Of a DNA stretch of 64,000 nt, positions 41,597 to 49,745 are shown one piece after another. The stretch comes from DAIDHZ01 sp035480255 (lineage in GTDB: Bacteria; Chlamydiota; Chlamydiia; Chlamydiales; SM23-39). The DNA lies in the NCBI GenBank assembly GCA_964630875.1, contig CAZVXF010000007.1, positions 1 through 64,000 on the forward strand. The letters are read 5' to 3'. The notes under the pieces were generated by a model, which was not told the DNA's origin, did not search any database, and worked only from the letters and a program-made list of their open reading frames with translations. Position 1 is the first letter of the stretch. Each line of letters begins with the position of its first letter. The translations under genes were made by a program, and so were the position numbers.

Positions 41597-41802
41597 TACT
41601 GGAGTTTGGACTAATTTTGCCCCATATAGGCCACCAAAATATACAAAAAAAAATAAAAAAAATCAAAAAAAAATTATAGCTTAAAAAAAAAAATATTTNN
41701 NNNNNNNNTTTTTTTTTATTTGCTTATGGCTTATTTTTTTTTTATTTTGTTTTTTTAATAATTCGTTTCCATTTGGAGTTAAATTTATACAAAACTCCAG
41801 TA
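41597..41802. repeat. A+T-rich inverted-end element around an assembly gap
   Basis: TACTGGAGTTT (41597-41607) and AAACTCCAGTA (41792-41802) are perfect inverted copies. Between them lie long A runs, 10 N and long T runs, so the interior is itself roughly palindromic and the assembly broke there. TA stands at both outer ends, which would fit an IS630/mariner-type target. A local hairpin (TGGAGTT/AACTCCA) on the right side is an alternative explanation. This stretch holds no gene and accounts for most of the gap from 41502 to 41803. Confidence 0.45.
41699..41708. other. Assembly gap (10 N)
   Basis: Ten N lie between an A-run and a T-run. The true length is unknown. Sequence such as a transposon body could be missing here. 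Confidence 0.99.
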
Positions 41803-41803
41803 C

Positions 41804-41932
41804 TTAAGATCGATAAACATTGTTGACTGATTCTAAAAATGTTGTGCTGTGAGAATTTTGTTGATTGATCCAGTGAGATGCTTTTTCACCATGAATTTCT
41901 TCAAGCCATAGATATGGATCGTCATGAGCCAT
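41804..41932 (-). pseudogene. Prolyl oligopeptidase (S9) N-terminal remnant
   Basis: A 42-residue frame, MAHDDPYLWLEEIHGEKASH followed by WINQQNSHSTTFLES. It matches the opening of S9 prolyl oligopeptidases, whose propeller N-terminus reads DPYxWLExxxGExAxxWVxxQN. A full gene is about 680 residues, so more than 90 percent is missing. It starts 8 bases after the cca stop on the same strand, as an operon partner would. The frame ends two bases from the inverted end of the element at 41597-41802, so that element or a deletion at the gap probably cut it. The catalytic domain is absent from the visible sequence. Confidence 0.65.
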
Positions 41933-41940
41933 ATATTTAA

Positions 41941-43107
41941 TTACAACCCGAGTCTTTTGAGAATTTCTTTAGGTTCGTTGATATTTTCGTTGATCGCGAT
42001 TTTTTCGGCTTCTTTAAGCAATTCCCCCATACGCTTGCCAGGAGTCACACCTTCTTTGATAAGATCGCTTGATTTAACAACTGGGTTTTTTTCTTGAATC
42101 CGTTGAATGGCTTCTTGTAATTCGAGGCGCTGTTTTGAATGCGTATCATTATAAAGAATTTGTAGGCAAAGATCTGCTTTAGGATTTGCATAAGCATGCG
42201 CCCAAGACCATTTATCAGCATCTCCCAAGTGTAATAGGTGATGAAGATAGCTCACAAATTGTAGGTCCGCAATCGATCGTTTCAGAGTCCTACATAGTTC
42301 TAACTGCTCTTCGAGGGTATATTGAGGAAATAAAGGCAGGAGAAAGGCAATGACTGGAGCTTCTTGTGGGTATTTTTTTGTGCGATCAAGTCTATTTTTG
42401 ACATCTGTTAGAGACACATTTTTAAGGGCCGGAAAAATGGTTTCTAAGAGGCCAAAAGAATGCAGTTCGAGGAGCATTTCTGGAAGTTTTTTGAAATCGT
42501 GTCCTTTCGTGAGTTCTTGATAGATCCTTTCGATGGCGACTGCGGGGAAAATTTCTTTGGCGTGAAAGCGGATTGCCTCTTGCGTTTGTGGTTCAATTGT
42601 GAAGTTAAATCGGCACGCAAGGCGTATGGCCCGAATCATTCGTAAACGATCTTCTTTGATCCGCTCATGGGGATTTCCGATTGCGCGGATGATTTTTTTC
42701 TTCAGGTCAGCTTGACCTTCAACGTAATCGAGGATTTGATTTTGCAGGGGATCATAAAACATGCCATTGATTGTAAAATCTCTACGCTTCGCATCTTCGA
42801 TCGCAGTGGCAAATTCAATTTTTGTGGGACGCCTTCCATCTGCGTAATCAACATCGCGACGGAAAGTCGCGACTTCATACTGATGATGCTCAACAATAAC
42901 AAGGACGATTCCAAAAGCAATTCCAAGGGGGACTGTATGCGGAAATAGCGCTTGGATTGTTTCAGGAGGAGCATTCGTTGCGATATCAATATCATCGGAT
43001 TCATGTTGGAGGAGAAGATCGCGTACCCAACCCCCCGCATAGTAGGCGATGTACCCTGCTTTTGTGAGCGTATCAATGATGAATCGAGCTTGTGGATGTT
43101 CATGCAT
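41941..43107 (-). CDS. cca: CCA-adding tRNA nucleotidyltransferase / poly(A) polymerase family
   Basis: 388 residues of class II nucleotidyltransferase. The active site reads YYAGGWVRDLLL with SDDIDIATNA (the two catalytic Asp of GG...DxD). It is followed by VATFRRDVDYADGRRP, RRDFTINGMFYDP and the RIKEDRLRMIRAIRLACRF neck motif. It should add or repair the CCA end of tRNAs, needed because the tRNA-Arg in this window lacks encoded CCA. A poly(A) polymerase role cannot be excluded from sequence. Its start overlaps the upstream porin stop by one base. Confidence 0.92.
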   Translation of the reverse strand: MHEHPQARFIIDTLTKAGYIAYYAGGWVRDLLLQHESDDIDIATNAPPETIQALFPHTVPLGIAFGIVLVIVEHHQYEVATFRRDVDYADGRRPTKIEFATAIEDAKRRDFTINGMFYDPLQNQILDYVEGQADLKKKIIRAIGNPHERIKEDRLRMIRAIRLACRFNFTIEPQTQEAIRFHAKEIFPAVAIERIYQELTKGHDFKKLPEMLLELHSFGLLETIFPALKNVSLTDVKNRLDRTKKYPQEAPVIAFLLPLFPQYTLEEQLELCRTLKRSIADLQFVSYLHHLLHLGDADKWSWAHAYANPKADLCLQILYNDTHSKQRLELQEAIQRIQEKNPVVKSSDLIKEGVTPGKRMGELLKEAEKIAINENINEPKEILKRLGL

Positions 43108-44066
43108 TAGAACACCGCAACTGTGGAGAATGTATACGCATTTTCACTGCGGAATCTTTGTTCAAAATTGAGATGAAAGCTTCCCGATAGCGAAAGTGTG
43201 ACACCGTAAAAATAGCCGAATCGATTCTCGTTTTTATAATTGAAAGGGCCAACGTCTGGTCCTGTTGAAATATGGAGTTTTGAACTTAAGAAACATCCAC
43301 CTCCATAGGGCGTAAGAAAAAAAATACGAGAAGAAAGGCCAAAACTAAGCTGCCATTCGCTCAATGAGAGTTCTTGTTTTTTAGAGAAGTCGATCGGAAG
43401 ATTTAAGCGGTTAAAAAACTTAAAATACGAATGAGGGGATTCCGGCATCGCAAAATAGGTAAAATCGGAGCAAAAATAGGTTTGTCCCCACTGAATGAGG
43501 ACAACTTTGGCACCTGTGCTCCAAGAAAATTGATACCCACTTGTGAAGTCGAGAATGAGATCCCAATTGGGGTTTTCTTCCATCAATTTGGCTCTTGGTT
43601 TAGAGCCTCCAACGGCACCAAAAATCTCTAGGCGCTCTAACAGAATCATAGAAAAGGAAGCCATTTGAGAATGGATGATGAACTTTTTAAAAGCGTCATT
43701 TGGGTCAAAGAGCGGATCACTTGCTCCTGTAACAAAGTGTTTATCTGTCACATAATCGGCAATATAGCCTGTTGTTCCTTTAATAAAAGGATTATGCGCA
43801 GAAAAAAAACCGGTGTTCATAATGGATGGAGCGCCAAGATTCCCTATATAACAACCAAACATAGGACTAATACCAAACGCAAGAAATAACGTCATATTTA
43901 ACAGCGTCAGCGAAGCCGCAAATTTTTTGTCTTCACTCGCGCCTTGCCTACCGGCAATGGTCGCTCGCTCCAGACACAAAAATTTGCGCCGCTTTCTTGT
44001 TAAATTTATGACCTTATTTTTTACGTTTGGTATCATTAGAAAAAAGCATAAGAGAAAGATTTTCAT
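43107..44066 (-). CDS. MOMP-like outer-membrane beta-barrel protein
   Basis: Up to 319 residues. The body has alternating amphipathic strands, ends in Phe as barrel proteins do, and includes KGTTGYIADYVTDKHF, reminiscent of the chlamydial MOMP stretch GYYGDYVFDR. It is probably a porin. The N-terminus is odd. The frame from 44066 opens with a signal-like MKIFLLCFFLMIP, then about 40 residues encoded by the palindromic element 43891-44012, then a second hydrophobic start at 43895 (MTLFLAFGISPMFG). Either the element is inserted in frame in the signal region, or translation now begins at 43895 inside the element's end. Confidence 0.55.
   Translation of the reverse strand: MKIFLLCFFLMIPNVKNKVINLTRKRRKFLCLERATIAGRQGASEDKKFAASLTLLNMTLFLAFGISPMFGCYIGNLGAPSIMNTGFFSAHNPFIKGTTGYIADYVTDKHFVTGASDPLFDPNDAFKKFIIHSQMASFSMILLERLEIFGAVGGSKPRAKLMEENPNWDLILDFTSGYQFSWSTGAKVVLIQWGQTYFCSDFTYFAMPESPHSYFKFFNRLNLPIDFSKKQELSLSEWQLSFGLSSRIFFLTPYGGGCFLSSKLHISTGPDVGPFNYKNENRFGYFYGVTLSLSGSFHLNFEQRFRSENAYTFSTVAVF
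43891..44012. repeat. Palindromic element in the porin gene 5' end
   Basis: The left arm GTCATATTTAACAGCG...CGCAAATTTTTTGTC is mirrored by the right arm, whose reverse complement reads GTCATAAATTTAACAAG...GCGCAAATTTTTGTG. The centre is GCCTTGCCTACCGGCAATGG. The core 43919-43966 matches 5828-5874 at most positions. The whole element is open on the minus strand in the porin frame, which recalls the protein-coding palindromic elements of Rickettsia. No target duplication is evident. Confidence 0.65.
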
Positions 44067-44176
44067 GAAACGGGAGTATAGCGGATTTAAGATTTTTCGG
44101 TAGAATAGTGAATCACAAGATATTCAGGAAAAAAATATCCTGTCTATCCAGACTGACTGTGATCGTTATACCATTT

Positions 44177-45733
44177 ATGAAAATTGCCCGTTTATCTGAA
44201 TCTGTCATCAACCAAATCGCCGCCGGCGAAGTCGTGGAAAATCCCGCTTCTATCATTAAGGAGCTTCTTGAAAATAGCATCGATGCTGGAGCTACCCAAA
44301 TTGTGATTCGCATTCGTGGGGGTGGACAGATCTTGATCGAAGTTGATGATAATGGTTGCGGCATGTGTCAGGAGGATGCCATCTTGTCGCTTGAGCGCCA
44401 CGCGACCTCAAAAATTCGAACAGCCGATGATTTATTTACTTTATCTACGATGGGTTTTCGAGGAGAGGCTGTTGCTGCGATTGCCTCCGTCTCTTTGATG
44501 GAGATCAAAACTTCTGATGGGAATGTGGGAACTTGGATCAAAGCAAAAGGGGGAACTATCGAAGAGATGATCCCAAACGCTCGAAACCAGGGAACGACGG
44601 TGACTGTTCGATCCTTGTTTTTTAATGTTCCAGCGAGAAAAAAATTTCAAAAATCGATTTCTGCAAATACTGCGCAAGTGACAAAAGTAATTGAGATCAT
44701 TGCCTGCGCAAATCCCGAGATAACATTCACATATTTTTCTCAAGATGCGCGCATTTTGCATTTGCCAAAGCAAACAAAAAAGGAACGCATTGAGGCGATA
44801 TTTGGGAGTTTTGAGCATGAGGGAAATGCAAACGATTGTTGGGGGCTATTTCGCGCACCCCTTCATGCAAAAACACAACGAAGAGATCAGGTGCTATTTA
44901 TCAATAAAAGGCCTATTTTTTCTCCTCTGATTGCAAATGCTGTGAAAGCAGGATATGGGACACGTCTTGATGAAAATATGTATCCTCCGTTTGTTCTTTT
45001 TTTAGAATTGGATCCAGCTCTCATTGATGTGAATGTTCATCCGCAAAAAAAAGAGGTGAGATTTGCCCAACAAAATGCGCTTTTTTCAAAGGTAGAAATG
45101 TTCGTGGGTAATTTGTTTGTGCAGAAATCTTTTTTCTCATCCCCCCTCGTATTTGAAGAGCCGCAATTTTCCTTCTGTGAACCCACTCCATTTTCTTTTC
45201 CTGCAATTCAACAAACTTTAGAATTTGTTGTACATGCTCGGCCACTTTATGTGCTTGGAAAATATCTACTCATGGAAAAAGAGGGTTTGATCCTCGTTGA
45301 TTTGCAAAGCGCCCGATCCCGCATTTTCTTTGAAGAAATTGTCAGCGGCAAACCTCAATTGCAAACTCTTTTGTTCCCCTTAGAGGTGATTGAGTCAGAT
45401 CCTGAAATCGCCGATGCCTTACAAAAGATTGGTTTTGATTGTCGTTTGATGGGGGAGAAAAAAATGGTCATTGATGCCATGCCAAGCACACTCGATCCAT
45501 CCGAGTTTCCCGCTTTTTTTGATGCTTGGAAAGAGGGGAAAAAACTGGAAATTGCGTCAAAATTTTATGGTCATAAACGCTTTACGATTGACGAAGCCAT
45601 GCATCTATGGAATCGTTTACAATTGTGTAAGGATCAGCTTTATGATCCGCTAGGGAAAAAAATCTGGGGAAAAATTGAGCCAAAGGATTTAGAATGTTTA
45701 CTGAAAGAATCAAGCGTCTCCAAGAAAATGTGA
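44177..45733 (+). CDS. mutL: DNA mismatch repair protein MutL
   Basis: 518 residues, shorter than the usual 570-650. The N-terminal GHKL ATPase is complete: INQIAAGEVVENPASIIKELLENSIDAGA, DDNGCGM, LERHATSKI, GFRGEAVAAIASV and GTTVTVRSLFFNVPARKKF. The C-terminal dimerisation part is present, but the endonuclease motif is degenerate: DLQSARSRIFFEE near residue 375 stands where DQHAAHERIxYE is expected. It is probably ATPase-active and nuclease-dead. ATG 44177 is chosen because it opens the conserved MKIARLSESV; the frame extends to 44108. It overlaps pepP by 40 bases. Confidence 0.93.
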   Translation: MKIARLSESVINQIAAGEVVENPASIIKELLENSIDAGATQIVIRIRGGGQILIEVDDNGCGMCQEDAILSLERHATSKIRTADDLFTLSTMGFRGEAVAAIASVSLMEIKTSDGNVGTWIKAKGGTIEEMIPNARNQGTTVTVRSLFFNVPARKKFQKSISANTAQVTKVIEIIACANPEITFTYFSQDARILHLPKQTKKERIEAIFGSFEHEGNANDCWGLFRAPLHAKTQRRDQVLFINKRPIFSPLIANAVKAGYGTRLDENMYPPFVLFLELDPALIDVNVHPQKKEVRFAQQNALFSKVEMFVGNLFVQKSFFSSPLVFEEPQFSFCEPTPFSFPAIQQTLEFVVHARPLYVLGKYLLMEKEGLILVDLQSARSRIFFEEIVSGKPQLQTLLFPLEVIESDPEIADALQKIGFDCRLMGEKKMVIDAMPSTLDPSEFPAFFDAWKEGKKLEIASKFYGHKRFTIDEAMHLWNRLQLCKDQLYDPLGKKIWGKIEPKDLECLLKESSVSKKM

Positions 45734-46707
45734 AAGATGGAGTCCTTTTTGTCGATGACCCCATCGATTTATATTATTTAACAGGTCTTCATTTTTCATT
45801 GGGGCGTCTTGTCATTTCTGTTCATTTTGCAAAACTTTTTGTGGATGGCCGATATATCGATGTTGCAAAAAAGCAAGCGCCTTGTGACGTTTTTTTACTC
45901 AGTGAAATCAAACAACATGTACCTCTTGGGACTCTTGCGTTTGATAGTGCATTTCTGTCTTTTGAAAGTTACCTCAATTTGCAGAAAGAATTTCCAAATT
46001 CGCAATTTGTTCCGAGTCCTCGGCCGTTAAAGGATTTAAGAATCATTAAAGACGAACATGAAATTGCGCTTTTAAAAAAAGCGCAACAGCTCACGCGAGC
46101 GGGGCTGCAATATATTGTGAGTCTCTTAAAAGAGGGGATCAGCGAGGAAATCTTGGCGCTGGAATTTGAATTTTTTTGCAGAAAAAATGGAGCGTCAAAA
46201 CTTTCTTTTGCACCGATTGTTGCTTTCGGAGAAAATAGCGCATATCCTCATCATCGCGCGGGAAAAGATCGATTAAAACAAAATCAGATTGTACTCATTG
46301 ACGTGGGCGCTGTTGTGGATGGGTATGCAGGGGATATGACGCGCGTTGAATTCTTTGGAAACGTTGATGAGCAGTTGCAAAAAGATTATGCTCTGATCAA
46401 GCAAGTTCAAAAACGGGTCATCTCTCATGTAAAGCCGGGTTTACATTTTGGAGAATTGGACAAAATTGCCCGAGATGGATTGGATAAAGAGGGATGCGGA
46501 GCTCTATTTACCCATGGATTATCGCATGGAATTGGACTGGATGTTCACGAGTACCCGCGCTTGACAATTTCTGGTGGAGACTCAGATCTTCGTTTGAAGC
46601 CTGGGATGACCTTTACTGTAGAACCTGGAATTTACCGTGCAGGACTTGGTGGTGTTCGCTATGAAGATGTCGTATTAGTGACAAATGAGGGACATGTTAC
46701 GCTTTAA
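45694..46707 (+). CDS. pepP: M24 aminopeptidase, Xaa-Pro type
   Basis: 337 residues. The N-terminal creatinase-like domain is followed by the pita-bread catalytic domain. All five metal ligands are visible: two Asp in LIDVGAVVDGYAGDMTRVEFF, His in THGLSHGIGLDVHEYP, Glu in FTVEPGIY and Glu in GGVRYEDVVLVT. It removes N-terminal residues before proline. The start overlaps the mutL end by 40 bases and has AAGGA 6 bases upstream. The mutL-pepP pairing is familiar from chlamydiae; there the gsp genes follow, here a histidine kinase does. Confidence 0.93.
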   Translation: MFTERIKRLQENVKDGVLFVDDPIDLYYLTGLHFSLGRLVISVHFAKLFVDGRYIDVAKKQAPCDVFLLSEIKQHVPLGTLAFDSAFLSFESYLNLQKEFPNSQFVPSPRPLKDLRIIKDEHEIALLKKAQQLTRAGLQYIVSLLKEGISEEILALEFEFFCRKNGASKLSFAPIVAFGENSAYPHHRAGKDRLKQNQIVLIDVGAVVDGYAGDMTRVEFFGNVDEQLQKDYALIKQVQKRVISHVKPGLHFGELDKIARDGLDKEGCGALFTHGLSHGIGLDVHEYPRLTISGGDSDLRLKPGMTFTVEPGIYRAGLGGVRYEDVVLVTNEGHVTL

Positions 46708-47938
46708 GTGGACCGTTCTTTTGATTCATGCAGCAGCATTAAGCCTCTGCTTTCTCCCGACATTTCTGGGAATCATTATCCTTGTGATCTCTTTAATTAT
46801 ATTGGCATCTTTTATCAAAAGATTCTTTTCTCCCTTAGAAAAAATGATTCTTGGAGCAGTTCCCTTTCCTATTGAAAAACATGCATTTACGGATCTTGCC
46901 CTGACGATGAATGCGATGGCTGAAAAAATCAAAGAGGGGAAAATCCAATCTGCGGGGCAAGACAAAGATTTGAGCGGGATATTAAATGCATTGAACGAAG
47001 GGATCCTCGCATTTAATGTTCGATCAAAGGTGACGTTTGTGAATGAAAAAGCGTGTCAAATGCTGGGATTATCTAAAAATGAGTTAATGGGGCGATCCCT
47101 CTTGTATTTTGGTGGTTTTTTGCAAAAATGTCATGAGATGGTTTTGCACGCTCTTCAGGCAGCTGAATCCACAAATGAAAAATGGATCGCAAATGGAATC
47201 TATTATGATCTTGTTGCAGCCCCTTTAGTGCATCAAGAAGGAGCGATCCTTGTCATCCAAGATAAAACAGCAGATCACAAAATTCTTGAAGTTGGAAAAA
47301 ACTTCATAGCAAATGCTTCTCATGAGATCCGCACTCCAATTACTGTGATTCGGGGGTTTGCAGAAATGCTTGAGGATCAATCTCCTTCACCCAATGAAAT
47401 GACGGGAAAAATTGTTCGCACCTGTGATCGATTGGATAAACTCGTGAAAAGTCTACTTGAGTTGACAGATCTTGAAAATGTGACCCGTGATCGTTTCAAA
47501 CCCTGCCATATTCCGATGCTTGTTGAAAATTGTAAAAACATGTTGAGCATTGCTTATCCTGAAGTGCAACTCACAATATCCACTCATGATGACAATGCCA
47601 CTGTACAAGGCGATTTTAATTTACTAGGATCTGCGTTGATGAACGTATTAGAAAATGCGGTCAAATATTCAGAAAATCCAATCCACTTAAATATTCAGAA
47701 AAGAAATGAGTGTGTAGAGATCACCGTTCAAGATCAAGGAATTGGCATACCGACAAATGATTTACCGCACATTTTTGATCGTTTTTATACTGTAGATAAA
47801 GCGCGGTCGCGAAAGTCGGGGGGCGTTGGATTAGGTCTTTCAATTGTGAAACTCATTATTGAAAAACATCTCGGAAAAGTATCGGTTGCTTCAGAAATTG
47901 GTAAAGGGAGTTCTTTTACTTTATCACTGCCCTCTTAA
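46685..47938 (+). CDS. PhoR-type sensor histidine kinase
   Basis: 417 residues. Two close hydrophobic stretches near the start (WTVLLIHAAALSLCFLPTFLGIIILVISLIILASF) form a membrane hairpin with almost no periplasmic loop, followed by a linker. A PAS domain (NALNEGILAFNVRSKVTFVNEKACQMLGLS), the HisKA box NASHEIRTPITVIRG (phospho-His) and the ATPase N (LMNVLENAVKYS), G1 (DQGIGIPTND), F (FDRFYTVD) and G2 (GVGLGLSIV) boxes follow. All catalytic motifs are intact. No response regulator lies in the window, so it is an orphan. It starts inside the pepP end. Its TAA stop is formed at the junction with the 47938 element. Confidence 0.9.
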   Translation: MRDMLRFKWTVLLIHAAALSLCFLPTFLGIIILVISLIILASFIKRFFSPLEKMILGAVPFPIEKHAFTDLALTMNAMAEKIKEGKIQSAGQDKDLSGILNALNEGILAFNVRSKVTFVNEKACQMLGLSKNELMGRSLLYFGGFLQKCHEMVLHALQAAESTNEKWIANGIYYDLVAAPLVHQEGAILVIQDKTADHKILEVGKNFIANASHEIRTPITVIRGFAEMLEDQSPSPNEMTGKIVRTCDRLDKLVKSLLELTDLENVTRDRFKPCHIPMLVENCKNMLSIAYPEVQLTISTHDDNATVQGDFNLLGSALMNVLENAVKYSENPIHLNIQKRNECVEITVQDQGIGIPTNDLPHIFDRFYTVDKARSRKSGGVGLGLSIVKLIIEKHLGKVSVASEIGKGSSFTLSLPS

Positions 47939-48101
47939 CCTGAACTTCGTGTTTATCTCTATCACAATCAAGGATCTTTTCGCGATTTTTTGCATTTTTT
48001 CACTCACCCGTAGAACCTTTGGCTATGGGTTTCGCGAAAAAATACAAAACCTCATCGAAAATCTCGATTGATTCTGAGGAGAACAAACCCGAAGTTCAGG
48101 T
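47938..48101. repeat. MITE-like element inserted at shared stop codons
   Basis: ACCTGAACTTCG (47938-47949) and CGAAGTTCAGGT (48090-48101) are perfect inverted ends, extended by GTTT with one mismatch. TCTTA flanks both sides (47933-47937, 48102-48106), a 5-bp target duplication. The interior is palindromic: TTTTTTGCATTTTTTC and ACCCGTAG on the left are mirrored by GAAAAAATACAAAA and CTATGGGT on the right. It is 164 bp, the same length as the element at 13104, has no gene, and fills the space between two convergent genes. Confidence 0.8.
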
Positions 48102-48103
48102 TC

Positions 48104-48967
48104 TTAAGGAATAAACACTGTTTTGCGCAGAAGGACTTTTGTTTCTAGATCTTTTGCAATCATTGTCATTTTTCCTTTATTCGAATGGCTTGGGTTTCCA
48201 AGTTCAATCCATTGATATAGATCGATATCTGGAGCGATTAGATGGGATTGAGCATAGACTTTTTCAAAAAGCTCTTTGGAAGGGTAGGATTTGTTTGTGT
48301 GAATTTCCTGATACAACAGATTCCCTACTTTATTTCCAAAAAGTGCGATTAGTTGACTTGGATGCGCGTGATGAATGCAAATCTTAGATGGATTTTCATC
48401 CACTTTAAAAATATCGAGAAAGGACGGATATCCGATTTTCTCATTCACATCAAAAACTTTTGTCCCTTTTAGCATTTGGTAATAAGTCAATTGGAGTGCA
48501 GGCTCTAAGGTCAATTTTTCCAAGCTAAATGATTGCTTTTGAATGGCAAGTTTTGCAGCTTTTAGAAAAGCATTGAGAAATACTTCTGGCTTAACGCTTA
48601 GAACCTTTTCTTTATAAAAGAGGTTGATCATTTGGATTGCTTTTTCATACAAAAAGGCTTGGTTCTGCTTCCCTTCTTGAATGAGCGGCCAGAGATTGAG
48701 TCGAGCACATTCTGGATTAATGTCTGGGATTTCAGATGTTTTCACTTCCTTTTGCTCTGGAGATTTTTCAGCGATGGGAGATGTGGACTGACCTCGAAGA
48801 GAGTTGTAAGATTCGCTGACCTGGTGGGAGAGCAGTTTTCGGTTTGCACCGACATGACCTAAATAACTAGATCGTAAGCGATGGTTACTCGATTGCTTTT
48901 CTAAGATTACGAAAGTCCCAAATGAAAAAATCAGAAGGAGCGAAAATACAAATGTGACAAAATTCAT
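48104..48967 (-). CDS. Unrecognised anchored protein in the second pseudopilin unit
   Basis: 287 residues, no family recognised. One N-terminal helix (FVTFVFSLLLIFSFGTFVIL) anchors it. A Ser/Lys/Glu-rich linker follows to about residue 80, then a folded domain with NLWPLIQEGKQNQAFLYEKAIQMINLFYKEK and ICIHHAHPSQLIALFGNKVGNLLYQEI. The gene overlaps the pseudopilin at 48964 by 4 bases (ATGA type), so a role with type II secretion, perhaps as a GspK/L/M substitute, is a reasonable guess from context only. Its TAA stop lies in the TCTTA duplication of the MITE-like element. Confidence 0.6.
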   Translation of the reverse strand: MNFVTFVFSLLLIFSFGTFVILEKQSSNHRLRSSYLGHVGANRKLLSHQVSESYNSLRGQSTSPIAEKSPEQKEVKTSEIPDINPECARLNLWPLIQEGKQNQAFLYEKAIQMINLFYKEKVLSVKPEVFLNAFLKAAKLAIQKQSFSLEKLTLEPALQLTYYQMLKGTKVFDVNEKIGYPSFLDIFKVDENPSKICIHHAHPSQLIALFGNKVGNLLYQEIHTNKSYPSKELFEKVYAQSHLIAPDIDLYQWIELGNPSHSNKGKMTMIAKDLETKVLLRKTVFIP

Positions 48968-49596
48968 GTCGACCGAATCCAGGTAGGGATTGTATGTGTA
49001 TGTACTAAACGAAAAGCAAATTGGACAGTACCATTATTTTGCTTCAAAATCAAACGAACAATGGAAGGCGCCTGTGTGTTGTTTTCTGGCCAAGAATTTT
49101 CCCATAAGTTTAACGACTTTCGTGCATCACTACTCGACCTTAAGAAAGTAAAAGAGAAATCAGAAATATCTGTGAGAAGAGTCTCCTTTCGCCAATGTCG
49201 ATTCTGCTCATGAATATGATAAGGCCAATAGGCAAGGCAAAGATTTTTATGTTCATCCAGATAAATTCTTCCGATGACCACTCCGCTAAATAAAGGATCT
49301 GGATCAATTCCATTATCAAAGATTGTAATCAAACTCTCTGTTTCGCATTTCGGGAGTTTTTGCGTATAAATAGACGGGGAGTTCTCAACGGGAGCAAGCG
49401 TTGTGAGAATATCTTGAAAACGAATTTGTAGATTTTGCCTCTCGATGATGCTTTTTCGCGCGTTTTCCATCTTCTTATCCACTCTCATGTTTTGAACCAT
49501 GAAAGAAAAAAGAATCGACAGCAGAATACCCATCAAACTGAGCGCTACTAGGATCTCAAAAAGAAGAAATGTCGCCTTGCGTCGATACATTGCCAA
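48964..49596 (-). CDS. Minor pseudopilin (GspJ/I-like)
   Basis: 210 residues. The N-terminus MAMYRRKATFLLFEILVALSLMGILLSILFSFM is a prepilin-type helix with F(+1) and E(+5), but Thr at -1 instead of Gly. The size of about 200 residues and a beta-rich head fit GspJ. It is coupled to the gene at 48104 by a 4-base overlap. It lies 36 kb from the main gsp block, so this secretion system is split over several loci. A promoter with TATAAT lies 23 bases upstream. Confidence 0.7.
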   Translation of the reverse strand: MAMYRRKATFLLFEILVALSLMGILLSILFSFMVQNMRVDKKMENARKSIIERQNLQIRFQDILTTLAPVENSPSIYTQKLPKCETESLITIFDNGIDPDPLFSGVVIGRIYLDEHKNLCLAYWPYHIHEQNRHWRKETLLTDISDFSFTFLRSSSDARKSLNLWENSWPENNTQAPSIVRLILKQNNGTVQFAFRLVHTHTIPTWIRST

Positions 49597-49618
49597 TCCT
49601 AAATAATCGAAAAAATCT

Positions 49619-49647
49619 ATTATAAGGATTTCTTAATGAAATATAAA
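49619..49647 (-). promoter_or_regulatory. Putative promoter of the 49596 pseudopilin unit
   Basis: On the minus strand TTTATA (49647-49642), 17 bases, then a perfect TATAAT (49624-49619). It lies just upstream of the pseudopilin start at 49596. The -35 box is weak, the -10 box excellent. Confidence 0.5.
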
Positions 49648-49670
49648 GATGATTGTTTACAAAGCGATTT

Positions 49671-49690
49671 TAGGCTCTTCGAAGAGCCTA
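49671..49690. repeat. 20-bp perfect palindrome
   Basis: TAGGCTCTTCGAAGAGCCTA is its own reverse complement. It lies in the 149-base spacer between the tandem-repeat gene and the pseudopilin unit. No T run follows on either strand, so it is not a standard terminator. It may be a dimeric regulator's binding site or a simple hairpin. Confidence 0.5.
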
Positions 49691-49745
49691 TATATGGATG
49701 TATTTCGAGGGTTTAGCATAATGAATATGCCTTTTGCTTAAGCAC

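Noticed and set aside
49671..49690. Palindrome as a terminator for the tandem-repeat gene
   Set aside because: No T run follows on the minus strand, so termination by the standard route is not supported.
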